Below, one piece after another: positions 34,642 to 42,785 of a stretch of 64,000 nucleotides of DNA. Within the stretch, counting starts at the first letter, position 1. Each line of letters starts with the position of its first letter. The position numbers and the translations under genes are program-made. Source of the DNA: UBA9732 sp052170315 (GTDB lineage Bacteria > Spirochaetota > Spirochaetia > Sphaerochaetales > Sphaerochaetaceae); contig JBQNAT010000010.1 in assembly GCA_052170315.1 (NCBI GenBank), positions 1 through 64,000 of the forward strand. The letters are read 5' to 3'. A model generated the notes under the pieces. That model made no database searches, had not been told where the DNA came from, and was given only the letters and a program-made list of their open reading frames with translations.

Positions 34642-37600
34642 ATGAGCGGTAAAACTGTGGTCCGGTTTATATTTTCTGCTGCAATCTTATTTTTGATTGC
34701 TGTTGCGTGTGTGATTTTTTTCTACACATGCAGCTTGGAGTATAATTCAAGACCTCAGCCTGAAACGGAAAGGGAACAGACAGTTCAGAGCCCCGAGCTA
34801 ACGGCGGAAGAAGAACCTGAAACGGCTGATATTGAAGAGCCGGAGACGGAAGTTCCAACAGAGATTGCCGATAGCGGGTATTCGGATACGAAGTCCGAGT
34901 CTGAGCCTGTTGTTGAAATCTCCGCACAGCAGCCGGAACAGGAAATTGAGACCGCAGCGGAATCCGAACACCCGTCAGAACAGGAAATTGAGACCGTGAC
35001 GGAATCTGAACAGCCGTCAGAAACCGTTGAAACGGCTGAAACAGCTGAAACCGAAAAAATCCCGGAGGCCCCTGACCTTGACTGGTTTGTGTACACTGAA
35101 TTGTATGAAGGCAGGAAAGATGACTGGGACAGCGCGCTTCTTAATGACGACGTTGACTGGTCTCAGTTCGTCTTCAGTGATGAAGAACTGGTGCTGCCTG
35201 ACGGAACCTACTATGCTCATCTGTACGTAAATAACAATGCTTACGGTACAGTCGCCTTTGAACAGATGAACGGCGTTCAGTTCTTCTCTCGCGGCGACCT
35301 CGCGAATGAGCTGAGAGGAACCTTGGCTGATTACTATTATGAAGAGTTCTTCGCGAACGGGGAAGCATACTTCACAATTGATTATCTTCGGAGCATGTCT
35401 GAGGATGTAAGCTATGACAGCAATAATATGCTGCTAAAGCTCAAGTTCAACTCTTCTCAGGTTCCTGTTCAGTCTATATCCATGTCAACGTCTTCATACT
35501 CGCTTTTAAGGCAGAGTTATGATGTTGTAGGCAACGTTGTGATAGAGCCTGCAAAATTCTCATTTGAAACGAATGTAAGCGCGTTTGCAAGCATCCAGTA
35601 TAACAGAGACTTTATTTTAGGCGGCCTTTCGGCATCTATGAGTTTTGCAAATATTTTCTCATTCTGGAATATAACGTTCAATCTTCCTGTTTCATTCTCA
35701 TACTTCACGACTATGGGTATTGTCCCTTCTGTCGGAAGCTGGTTCGGCTATATTGATTTCGTATCTGACAGTATCAGGCTTTCATTCGGCAACGTTGGAA
35801 ACGCGGGTTTTACAAACGGCACTCCGTTCGGATTCACGCTTGAGAAGAACTACAATTTCGGCAATACCTATGCAATGTCAAACCAGTATTCCCAGACCAT
35901 TACGCTTGTTGAGGATTCAACCATAGACATCATGGTCAACGGTAACTCCGTCTTTACAAAAACACTGAGCCTTGGCGTATACAGGCTTACAGATTTTGCC
36001 TTTATTCAGGGTTCAAACAACATTTCTGTAAGGATACACCCGGTTTCAATGGGTGAAGACACCACGAATGACCAGCTGCTTAACTTTTCTCAGAATTTTG
36101 ATACATCGCTTATGGCTAAGGGTGAATCAACGTGGAGATTCGGGGCAGGCATACCAAAAATTTCACAGAGCAAGGATTCTCCGAATAAATACGAATTCGG
36201 CTTTGTCACTCCGGCTTTACCGCATTACTCCAAGCTTTACGGAAAGACGGAAATGGAGAATATTTACAATCTTTCTGCAATCGGCGTGTTCTGGGAGCAG
36301 ACGGTTGGAATCACGCATACCTATACTCAGACACATTCTTTCTCCTTTATTTTTGAAAAGAATCCTGAAAAATCTGCAAGGGCGGGGGAGTACTCGGCTA
36401 CCGCAGGCATATCTTTATCCGGAATATTTGCTACTTCAACAGGTACAACAAGAGGAACACTTAACGGAGTACTTTCAACCGGCAACACTTCAAGGAACAG
36501 TATTTCACTTACACTGTCTCAGAGTTTTGCGAACGATATCTTAAAACCAATGAATCTTTCCGGTTCTTATGCTATAACTCCCGATTCTCATACGGTTTCA
36601 CTTAATACCGGCTACTCAATGGCAATTAAGTCTGTAAGACTTGGCGTCACTCTTAATACTTCATATAAGTTTAAGTTTTCTGAAAGTTCTCCTGACATAG
36701 ATAAGCCTCTTCTTCTGAGCGGAGCTCTTTCCGTAAGCACCTCCTTTGGCAAACGCAGTTCTTTCTCTGTTAATGCCTCAATTAATCAGAATCTTGCCTT
36801 CTACGCGACGGCCAGTCTTTCCCTTTCACTTGAGAATCAAAGTCTCAGCTCGTCTGTAACGACAAACAACGGAAGTTCCTATACCGGAAACGTCGGATGG
36901 TTCTACAGACCCGGAGGGTCCGGCAGGAACAGCTTCCAGATTAATGTATCCAACATAAATCTGGCAAATCCGAGCAGCCATACGCTTTCCGCTTCCTGGG
37001 CCAGATCTGGAGAGCTTATGAGTTTTTCTTTAAGACAGCAGGCAAGCGCAAACTATACCAGGTTTAATACTTCACTGTCTCTTAATACAGCCTTTGCGTA
37101 TGCGGACGGACATCTGGCAATGACTAACAGCATTTATTCTCCGTTCATAATAATAGCTCCTGAAAGTTCCCTTAAAAAGGCAACCATATCAGTTTCCAAT
37201 GCAAACGATTCAAATACCAACGCTTCAAAGAAAACATTCGGCAATGTCCTTTATACGAAGCTTTCGATGTACAAATCCAATAACATTGTAGTTTATGCTT
37301 CCAACGGCTCTCTGTTCACTTCCTCAGGGTCCTTCCTGTTCAAGGTAACTCCGTATGCGCGCCAGGGCTTCCTTGCAAAGATAGCGCTTAAATCCTCTAT
37401 TGCCGTTTCAGGTGTGCTAAGACGTTCCGAAACCTCGGTTTATGATTCCTACTCTTCGCCTATCTATAAAGTAAAGATTGCTGATAACGGAGTTGATGTT
37501 GAAAGCATTGAAATTGACGATTCGGCATACTTTTTCACAGATGTTGACGGACGCTACATTCTCAGTGAGCTTGCCGCCGGTATTTACATGATTGACCTTA

Positions 37601-37917
37601 ATATCAACGACCAATGGTATGCTGCCTTCTTTGAAGTACCTGAAGTGGAAGAGGCCGGTCAGGTTGCCCTGTTCAATGAATTTGACGCTTCTGCTGTACC
37701 GACCGATACGGAGGTTGTGCAGAAGTATAATGTAAGAGACTATGATTCCTCCTATGCCGGTTCCGTATATTTCAGCCTTGACAGGTATATTTCCGAACAG
37801 GAATACTGGCAGATGCTCTTTTCTCTCACAGAAACTGAAGAAGAAAATTCATGGCTCTGGGACGAAGAAGACGTTGATACTGCTCAATATCAGCAGCTGA
37901 CCAACACTGCGCTTTGA
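34642..37917 (+). CDS. Usher-like outer-membrane protein with N-terminal anchor
   Basis: A 1091-residue protein. Residues 7-28 form a membrane helix or uncleaved signal followed by Cys30; residues 35-145 are an acidic Glu/Thr/Ser/Pro linker with a 14-residue tandem repeat (99-112, 113-126). Then a beta-rich domain (TYYAHLYVNNNAYGTV) like the usher N-domain, a long barrel of alternating residues, and inside it DSTIDIMVNGNSVFTKTLSL plus GVYRLTDFAFIQGSNNISVRI, an excellent match to the usher plug. The end (TDVDGRYILSELAAGIYMIDL) resembles usher C-domains. Fimbrial ushers have a cleaved signal and no such linker. No good ribosome site precedes the ATG. Confidence 0.72.
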   Translation: MSGKTVVRFIFSAAILFLIAVACVIFFYTCSLEYNSRPQPETEREQTVQSPELTAEEEPETADIEEPETEVPTEIADSGYSDTKSESEPVVEISAQQPEQEIETAAESEHPSEQEIETVTESEQPSETVETAETAETEKIPEAPDLDWFVYTELYEGRKDDWDSALLNDDVDWSQFVFSDEELVLPDGTYYAHLYVNNNAYGTVAFEQMNGVQFFSRGDLANELRGTLADYYYEEFFANGEAYFTIDYLRSMSEDVSYDSNNMLLKLKFNSSQVPVQSISMSTSSYSLLRQSYDVVGNVVIEPAKFSFETNVSAFASIQYNRDFILGGLSASMSFANIFSFWNITFNLPVSFSYFTTMGIVPSVGSWFGYIDFVSDSIRLSFGNVGNAGFTNGTPFGFTLEKNYNFGNTYAMSNQYSQTITLVEDSTIDIMVNGNSVFTKTLSLGVYRLTDFAFIQGSNNISVRIHPVSMGEDTTNDQLLNFSQNFDTSLMAKGESTWRFGAGIPKISQSKDSPNKYEFGFVTPALPHYSKLYGKTEMENIYNLSAIGVFWEQTVGITHTYTQTHSFSFIFEKNPEKSARAGEYSATAGISLSGIFATSTGTTRGTLNGVLSTGNTSRNSISLTLSQSFANDILKPMNLSGSYAITPDSHTVSLNTGYSMAIKSVRLGVTLNTSYKFKFSESSPDIDKPLLLSGALSVSTSFGKRSSFSVNASINQNLAFYATASLSLSLENQSLSSSVTTNNGSSYTGNVGWFYRPGGSGRNSFQINVSNINLANPSSHTLSASWARSGELMSFSLRQQASANYTRFNTSLSLNTAFAYADGHLAMTNSIYSPFIIIAPESSLKKATISVSNANDSNTNASKKTFGNVLYTKLSMYKSNNIVVYASNGSLFTSSGSFLFKVTPYARQGFLAKIALKSSIAVSGVLRRSETSVYDSYSSPIYKVKIADNGVDVESIEIDDSAYFFTDVDGRYILSELAAGIYMIDLNINDQWYAAFFEVPEVEEAGQVALFNEFDASAVPTDTEVVQKYNVRDYDSSYAGSVYFSLDRYISEQEYWQMLFSLTETEEENSWLWDEEDVDTAQYQQLTNTAL

Positions 37918-38147
37918 TGAAATACTTTGTAATCGCAGAAAAAAAAGAAATAGACGCTTTCCATGTAATAGGAGTTTCAGGTATTGCCGTATCCTCCGAG
38001 AAAGAAGGGAAAAAGGTTTTACAGGATGCTCTTTTAAGAGAAGATATCGGAACTGTCATACTTTCAGAGAAGATATATGAAAAAAATATTTCTATGATAA
38101 AAGAGCATGAAAGTACCGGACGTTTCCCCGTGATACTGAAACTTTAG
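37917..38147 (+). CDS. V-type ATPase subunit F-like small protein
   Basis: A 76-residue protein with the subunit-F pattern: start MKYFVIAEKKEIDAFHVIGV, central IGTVILSEKIYEKNISMI and terminal RFPVILKL. V-ATPase F subunits run 75-110 residues. Its ATG overlaps the usher stop (TTTGATGAA), so translation is coupled to a protein of another compartment. No other ATPase subunit is near, so either a stray F-like protein with a new job or a misleading resemblance of a small a/b fold. Confidence 0.6.
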   Translation: MKYFVIAEKKEIDAFHVIGVSGIAVSSEKEGKKVLQDALLREDIGTVILSEKIYEKNISMIKEHESTGRFPVILKL

Positions 38148-39454
38148 TTTCCGTTATCGTTTTTGTCAGCCAGTTTTACAAGGACTTTTTCAACCCTCAA
38201 ACCGTCCATTTCAAGGACTTTAAGCTCTATGCCGCCGTATGTAAGAATTTCGTTATCCGCAGGAAAGTGCCCCAGTTTTTCAACTACCCAGCCGCCTACT
38301 GTTTCGCTGTCAGCTTCAAAATCTTCTTCGTTAATGCCCGCGAGTTCAAGAAATTCGCTTATTGGCAGATCTCCGTCAACTTCAAATTCTCTGTCATTAT
38401 ATTTTACAACTTCAGGGTCTACTTCATCATATTCGTCGTAGATTTCTCCTACTATCTGCTCAAGGACATCTTCCATTGAAACAACTCCAAGTGTTCCGCT
38501 GTATTCATCCGTTACAATGGCAAGATGCTGTTTGGCGCTTTTAAGCGTATTCAGGACCTTAGGCAGTTTCATTGTTTTATATACATAACAGGTTGGCATC
38601 AGCAGAGAAGAAAGGTCTATAGGGACTGAATCGCTGCCGGAGATATTTGCCTTACGGTCGGTCAGGGCTTTCAGAACAGTGTTCAGGTGCAAAATGCCTA
38701 TGATGTTGTCTATGCTTCCGCGGTATACGGGAATGCGGGAGTAGGGCGAGTCCTCAAGGGCCTGCCTGATGTCCGCCCACGAATCCTCTATGTCTATTGC
38801 GTGAACATCTACGCGCGCTGTCATAACTTCGGATGCCGATATATCGGCAAAGTCTATTGCGGCCTGCATCAGGTTGGAGTCATCTTCATCAATTATCCCT
38901 TCGTCTTCGGCGGTTTCTATTATGGATTGAAGCTCTTCAACCGATTCTTCCTGATTTTCTTCTTCGTCATGCTGCTCTTTGATTCCCATGGTAAGAAGGC
39001 GCACAAGTCCTACAATAATCCATATCAGCGGTTTGAAGACTGCCATGAGTATCCGGATAAAACCCGCAGACTTCATTGCAAAGCCTGTAGCATTTTTCTT
39101 TGAATAGATTTTAGGTATGGTTTCACCGAAAATAATTACCAGCACTGTGAGTATGGCGGTAGAGGCCCAGGTGTATTTATCCGACCCCGTAATTAGTATT
39201 ACAAGTACTGAAGCCAGAGAAGAGGATGCTATGTTTACAAGATTGTTTCCTATCAGGATGGCGCTAAGGGCATTGTCAAAGTTTTCTGTTATCTTAAGCG
39301 CCCTGCCTGCGCTTTTCCAGCCTTTTGTTTTTTCTTCGCTTATGTTTTCAAGTCTTATTGTATTACATGAAGAGAAGGCCATTTCAGAGCCCGAAAAGAA
39401 TGCTGAGAGGGTAATGCAGAGAACGATAGATATGGATATTACGACGATATTCAT
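38144..39454 (-). CDS. DUF21/CBS/CorC_HlyC membrane protein
   Basis: A 436-residue protein of the TlyC/CorC family. The first 180 residues hold four hydrophobic helices (DUF21/CNNM domain), then a CBS pair (about 205-330, with VTDEYSGTLGVVSMEDVLEQIVGEI) and the C-terminal transporter-associated domain (ending in VEKVLVKL). Family members are tied to magnesium or cobalt export or membrane stability. It follows a paralogue in the same operon with ATGA overlap. Confidence 0.88.
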   Translation of the reverse strand: MNIVVISISIVLCITLSAFFSGSEMAFSSCNTIRLENISEEKTKGWKSAGRALKITENFDNALSAILIGNNLVNIASSSLASVLVILITGSDKYTWASTAILTVLVIIFGETIPKIYSKKNATGFAMKSAGFIRILMAVFKPLIWIIVGLVRLLTMGIKEQHDEEENQEESVEELQSIIETAEDEGIIDEDDSNLMQAAIDFADISASEVMTARVDVHAIDIEDSWADIRQALEDSPYSRIPVYRGSIDNIIGILHLNTVLKALTDRKANISGSDSVPIDLSSLLMPTCYVYKTMKLPKVLNTLKSAKQHLAIVTDEYSGTLGVVSMEDVLEQIVGEIYDEYDEVDPEVVKYNDREFEVDGDLPISEFLELAGINEEDFEADSETVGGWVVEKLGHFPADNEILTYGGIELKVLEMDGLRVEKVLVKLADKNDNGN

Positions 39455-40758
39455 TCAGCTGTCTCCTCTTCATTTTTTTCAGATTTGGGATGAAAGACAA
39501 TTTTTACCTTTAAAATCCTGTTGTGCCGGATTTCTTCAACCGAAACTTCAAGATTGTGATATGTAAAGGAATCCCCTTTCTGAGGTATTGTTGAAAACTG
39601 CTCATAGACCCATTCTCCGACCTGAAGTGTCTGGTTGTCTTTTTCTTCCGTATCGGGGTCTTCAAAACCTATGAAATCAAAGATATCGCTCAGAGTCTGG
39701 TCCGCATCTGTAATATAGATGAAATCCGTGTCGGAATCGCCGGAAATTTTGACTATGGGCTCTTTCACTTCATCGCTTTCGTCCCATATTTCGCCTACAA
39801 GCTCTTCAAGTATGTCTTCTATCGTAACAATGCCAAGCGTTCCCCCGTAGCTGTCCGTGATAACCGCTATGTTTTGTTTCCGCTTTGACATTTCAGGAAG
39901 AAGTTCGTGTATCTCCGTACTCTGGTGTGCAAAATAGACACTGTCCATTGTAGATCGGATATCAGGCGTTGTCCCTGTCTGCAGATAGCTTCTGAGGTAT
40001 CTTCTGATTTGAAGTACGCCTATGATGTTGTCTATAGAGCCTTCATAAACCGGCAGTCTGCTGTGTGTCTGGCCTTTTATGAAATCAAGTACTTTTCCGG
40101 GTTCATCATCTATATCTATGGCCGCAACGTCCACTCTGGGCGTAAGAATGCTTTCAGCCGTGACATCACCGAATTCAAGGGCAGATGTCAAAAGGTCGCT
40201 CTGGTTCTCATCTAAAGTGCCTTCTTCAGCCATATCGTCTATAAGGTCATGAAGCTCGTCTTCCGTAACGGAAACCCGACCTTCATTTTTGCTGTGCTTT
40301 GTAATAGCCTGACCTATTTTGGTAAGAAGTTTCGCCGGCGGAGAAAGTATTTTTGTAATTACCAGCAGAAGAGGCGCGCAGCTCATTATAAGCTTCTCAG
40401 GTCTTTTTTTCGCAATGCTTTTGGGCAGCATTTCACCGGCAAAGAAAACAACTATCGTTGTGACAAGAGTTGCCAGTGATACTGCTGAAAGTCCCCATTT
40501 CCTTGTTACATAAACCGTTACTATTGAAGCTGTGGCTATATGGATTATGTTTGTACAAATCAGAAGCGCTGTTATGACAAGGTCAAATTCTCCCAGCAGG
40601 GAAAGCACTTTTTTCGCATTTTCATTGCCGTGTTCGGACGCTACTTTAATTTTGGTTTTTGAGACGGAGGAGAGCGCGGTCTCGGAGATGGCGCAGTATG
40701 CCGCGCCCAGCAACAAAAGAATCACCCATAACAGAGGGGGCTTACTACCATCATCCAT
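39451..40758 (-). CDS. DUF21/CBS/CorC_HlyC membrane protein (paralogue)
   Basis: A 435-residue paralogue of the next gene with the same order: DUF21 helices (PPLLWVILLLLGAAYCAISETALSSV), CBS pair with VITDSYGGTLGIVTIEDILEELVGEIWDE and a C-terminal CorC_HlyC domain. AAGGAG precedes the ATG. The two differ throughout, so the duplication is old; a hetero-oligomer is plausible. Confidence 0.88.
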   Translation of the reverse strand: MDDGSKPPLLWVILLLLGAAYCAISETALSSVSKTKIKVASEHGNENAKKVLSLLGEFDLVITALLICTNIIHIATASIVTVYVTRKWGLSAVSLATLVTTIVVFFAGEMLPKSIAKKRPEKLIMSCAPLLLVITKILSPPAKLLTKIGQAITKHSKNEGRVSVTEDELHDLIDDMAEEGTLDENQSDLLTSALEFGDVTAESILTPRVDVAAIDIDDEPGKVLDFIKGQTHSRLPVYEGSIDNIIGVLQIRRYLRSYLQTGTTPDIRSTMDSVYFAHQSTEIHELLPEMSKRKQNIAVITDSYGGTLGIVTIEDILEELVGEIWDESDEVKEPIVKISGDSDTDFIYITDADQTLSDIFDFIGFEDPDTEEKDNQTLQVGEWVYEQFSTIPQKGDSFTYHNLEVSVEEIRHNRILKVKIVFHPKSEKNEEETAE

Positions 40759-40926
40759 AACGGACTAACAACTCCTTGGTTCCGGCAAAACGGAATTAAT
40801 ATAGAAAATATAATATAGGGAATACATGCATATGGTCAATATTGCTCAGGGCCGGTAAATTTCCTTATTTCGTGAGTATATATGCCCTTGTATTTGCGAA
40901 ACAGCGCGGTGGACTGTCATGCTTTA

Positions 40927-41469
40927 TTAAGCCTGAAAGCTCATATATTCTTTTCCTTCAAGAGTCTTCCACAGGAAAAGCCCGTCTTCAAGTGTCATAT
41001 AGGAGTGCGGCGTTTCATTTTTGGGAATTGAGACCGAGCCCGGGTTGATATATGTGTAATTTTCATGTTCAACGCAGGCGGGAATGTGTGTATGGCCGTG
41101 AAGAAGGATGTCCCCGTTTTTTATTGGAGGCAGGTTTTTTTCATTGAAAACATGTCCGTGGGTTATGAAAAGCAGCTTACTTCCTACGGGCATAAGAGCG
41201 TAATCCGCAAGTACGGGGAAGTCCAGAACCATCTGGTCAACTTCCGCTTCACAGTTGCCTCTTACGGCAAGTATGAGGTTTTTTCTGCCATTCAGCATTT
41301 CTATTACGGCTTTAGGCTTATATTCTTTCGGCAAATCATTCCTTGGACCATGGTAGAGAAGGTCTCCCAAAAGAATAATCCTGTCCGCTTTTTCCATTTC
41401 AAAGGCCTCAAACATCTTTTTGCAGTAAAAAGCCGAACCGTGTATGTCAGACGCTATGAACCATTTCAT
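40927..41469 (-). CDS. yfcE: YfcE-family metallophosphodiesterase
   Basis: A 180-residue calcineurin-like phosphoesterase with the metal motifs ASDIHGS, LLGDLLYHGPRND, RGNCEAEVDQM, THGH and HGHTHIP, in the YfcE arrangement. YfcE cleaves phosphodiesters in vitro; its cell role is uncertain. I start at MKWFIASDIHGS (41469), preceded by GGGAG, because the upstream in-frame residues are not conserved in style. Reads away from the peroxidase gene. Confidence 0.9.
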   Translation of the reverse strand: MKWFIASDIHGSAFYCKKMFEAFEMEKADRIILLGDLLYHGPRNDLPKEYKPKAVIEMLNGRKNLILAVRGNCEAEVDQMVLDFPVLADYALMPVGSKLLFITHGHVFNEKNLPPIKNGDILLHGHTHIPACVEHENYTYINPGSVSIPKNETPHSYMTLEDGLFLWKTLEGKEYMSFQA

Positions 41470-41577
41470 ATTTTCTCCCGCGCTGCAGGTGCGCACCGAA
41501 ATAATGCAGCAAAAATACCGATTTTTCAATAAGAGCCGGCCGGCATGCCGAATTTTATATTCTTTTATATTCTTATG

Positions 41578-41606
41578 TTGACACTCTCAATTCAATTGTG
41601 TACAAT
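41578..41606 (+). promoter_or_regulatory. Promoter of the peroxidase-ohrR operon
   Basis: TTGACA (41578-41583), 17 bases, TACAAT (41601-41606). The OhrR-box-like palindrome covers the spacer and -10 box. Confidence 0.8.
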
Positions 41607-41615
41607 CTAATTGTA
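41586..41615. promoter_or_regulatory. OhrR-box-like operator
   Basis: Two inverted modules lie in 30 bases: CTCAATTCAATTGTG (41586-41600) and TACAATCTAATTGTA (41601-41615). From memory the B. subtilis ohrA box differs at only about six positions. It overlaps the -10 box, so binding would block transcription, and OhrR is encoded in the same operon. Confidence 0.7.
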
Positions 41616-41661
41616 AAAAATAAAATATATCCGAGCCTTAAGGCTTCGAAAGGGGACAATA

Positions 41662-42213
41662 ATGAATATTTATGATTACAGTGTTAAAGCAGCAGACGGA
41701 AGTGAAGTTAGTCTTAAAAACTATCGGGGAAAAGTCATAATGATAGTGAACACGGCAACAGGCTGCGGCTTTACTCCTCAATATGAGGCAATTGAGAAAA
41801 TGTATGAGGCTTTGCATGAAGAGGGGCTGGAAGTTATAGATGTCCCGTGCAACCAGTTCGCCGGTCAGGCTCCCGGTACCGATGAAGAGATTCACGAATT
41901 TTGCACTTTGAAATACCACACACGGTTTCCGCAGATGAAGAAGTCCGACGTAAACGGAGATACGGCAATCCCGCTTTACAGGTATCTTAAGTCTCAAAAG
42001 AGCTTTGAAGGTTTCGGGAAGGGTGCAAGGGCTCTTGCGATGAACGCTCTTCTTAAGGCTATTGATAAAGACTACAAAAACAATTCCGAAATCAAGTGGA
42101 ACTTCACAAAGTTTATTGTCAACAGGAAAGGTGAGGTTGTTGCCCGCTTTGAGCCTACAGCGGACATGAAGACTGTACGTGAATTTGTAGAGAATACTCT
42201 AAGGGAAGTCTGA
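41662..42213 (+). CDS. Glutathione peroxidase-family thiol peroxidase
   Basis: A 183-residue GPx-fold peroxidase. The peroxidatic cysteine is in NTATGCGFTPQYEA, with CNQFAGQAPG and WNFTKFIVNRKG supplying the partner Gln and Trp/Asn of the tetrad. The active residue is Cys, not selenocysteine. Bacterial members use thioredoxin to reduce organic hydroperoxides. AAAGGGG precedes the ATG. It is expressed with ohrR from an OhrR-type operator, a neat peroxide-response unit. Confidence 0.93.
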   Translation: MNIYDYSVKAADGSEVSLKNYRGKVIMIVNTATGCGFTPQYEAIEKMYEALHEEGLEVIDVPCNQFAGQAPGTDEEIHEFCTLKYHTRFPQMKKSDVNGDTAIPLYRYLKSQKSFEGFGKGARALAMNALLKAIDKDYKNNSEIKWNFTKFIVNRKGEVVARFEPTADMKTVREFVENTLREV

Positions 42214-42215
42214 AA

Positions 42216-42650
42216 GTGAAAACCTGTCCGCAGCTCAGGCTTGAGAACCAGATATGCTTCCCGCTTTATGCCTGCTCAAAGGAGATTGTCAGGCGCTATG
42301 CCCCGCTTCTTGAGCCCTATAAACTGACCTATACCCATTACATTGCTATGATGGTTATCTGGGAAGCTGAGGAAATAACGGTAAGCGACCTTGGGAAAAA
42401 GCTTTTTCTTGATTCGGGGACGCTTACTCCTGTTCTTAAAAAGCTGGAAGCCAACGGATATGTGAAAAGAAAAAGAAAGTCTGAAGATGAGAGATGCGTT
42501 ATCGTGTCTCTTTCAGCTGAAGGCCGCGCACTTCAGGAAAAACTTGCCGACATACCCATGCGAATGGGGTCATGCATGAACCTTTCCAAAGAAGACGCGG
42601 GTACTCTTTATGGGCTTTTATATAAAGTACTGAACAATTTTCGGCGCTGA
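42216..42650 (+). CDS. ohrR: OhrR, MarR-family organic peroxide sensor
   Basis: A 144-residue MarR-type repressor. The N-terminal LENQICFPLYACSKEI is the OhrR signature; Cys14 is the peroxide-reactive residue. The winged-helix core runs through LDSGTLTPVLKKLEANGYVKRKRKSEDER. GTG start at 42216 follows the peroxidase stop by two bases. One-Cys OhrR is likely, although Cys4, Cys20 and others could form disulphides. Autoregulates through the box at 41586-41615. Confidence 0.92.
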   Translation: MKTCPQLRLENQICFPLYACSKEIVRRYAPLLEPYKLTYTHYIAMMVIWEAEEITVSDLGKKLFLDSGTLTPVLKKLEANGYVKRKRKSEDERCVIVSLSAEGRALQEKLADIPMRMGSCMNLSKEDAGTLYGLLYKVLNNFRR

Positions 42651-42677
42651 ATTTTCAATTTACACGCTATTTGCAGT

Positions 42678-42714
42678 TGACACTCATATGCTTTTTGTAA
42701 TTCCATTAGTGTAA
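42678..42714. promoter_or_regulatory. Inverted repeat ahead of the LeuA-like gene
   Basis: TGACACT (42678-42684) and AGTGTAA (42708-42714) pair at six of seven positions across a 23-base spacer. TTGACA at 42677 could be a -35 box but no -10 is well placed. An operator for this two-gene unit is possible. Confidence 0.3.
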
Positions 42715-42785
42715 ATTTGCACCTATATATAGAAACGCATGGAAAGAGAACTCCGCGTAAGAGGTTTTCTCAAAAGGAGCGCTGT

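Noticed and set aside
37917..38147. Reading the F-like gene as part of a V-ATPase operon
   Set aside because: No other V-ATPase subunit lies nearby.
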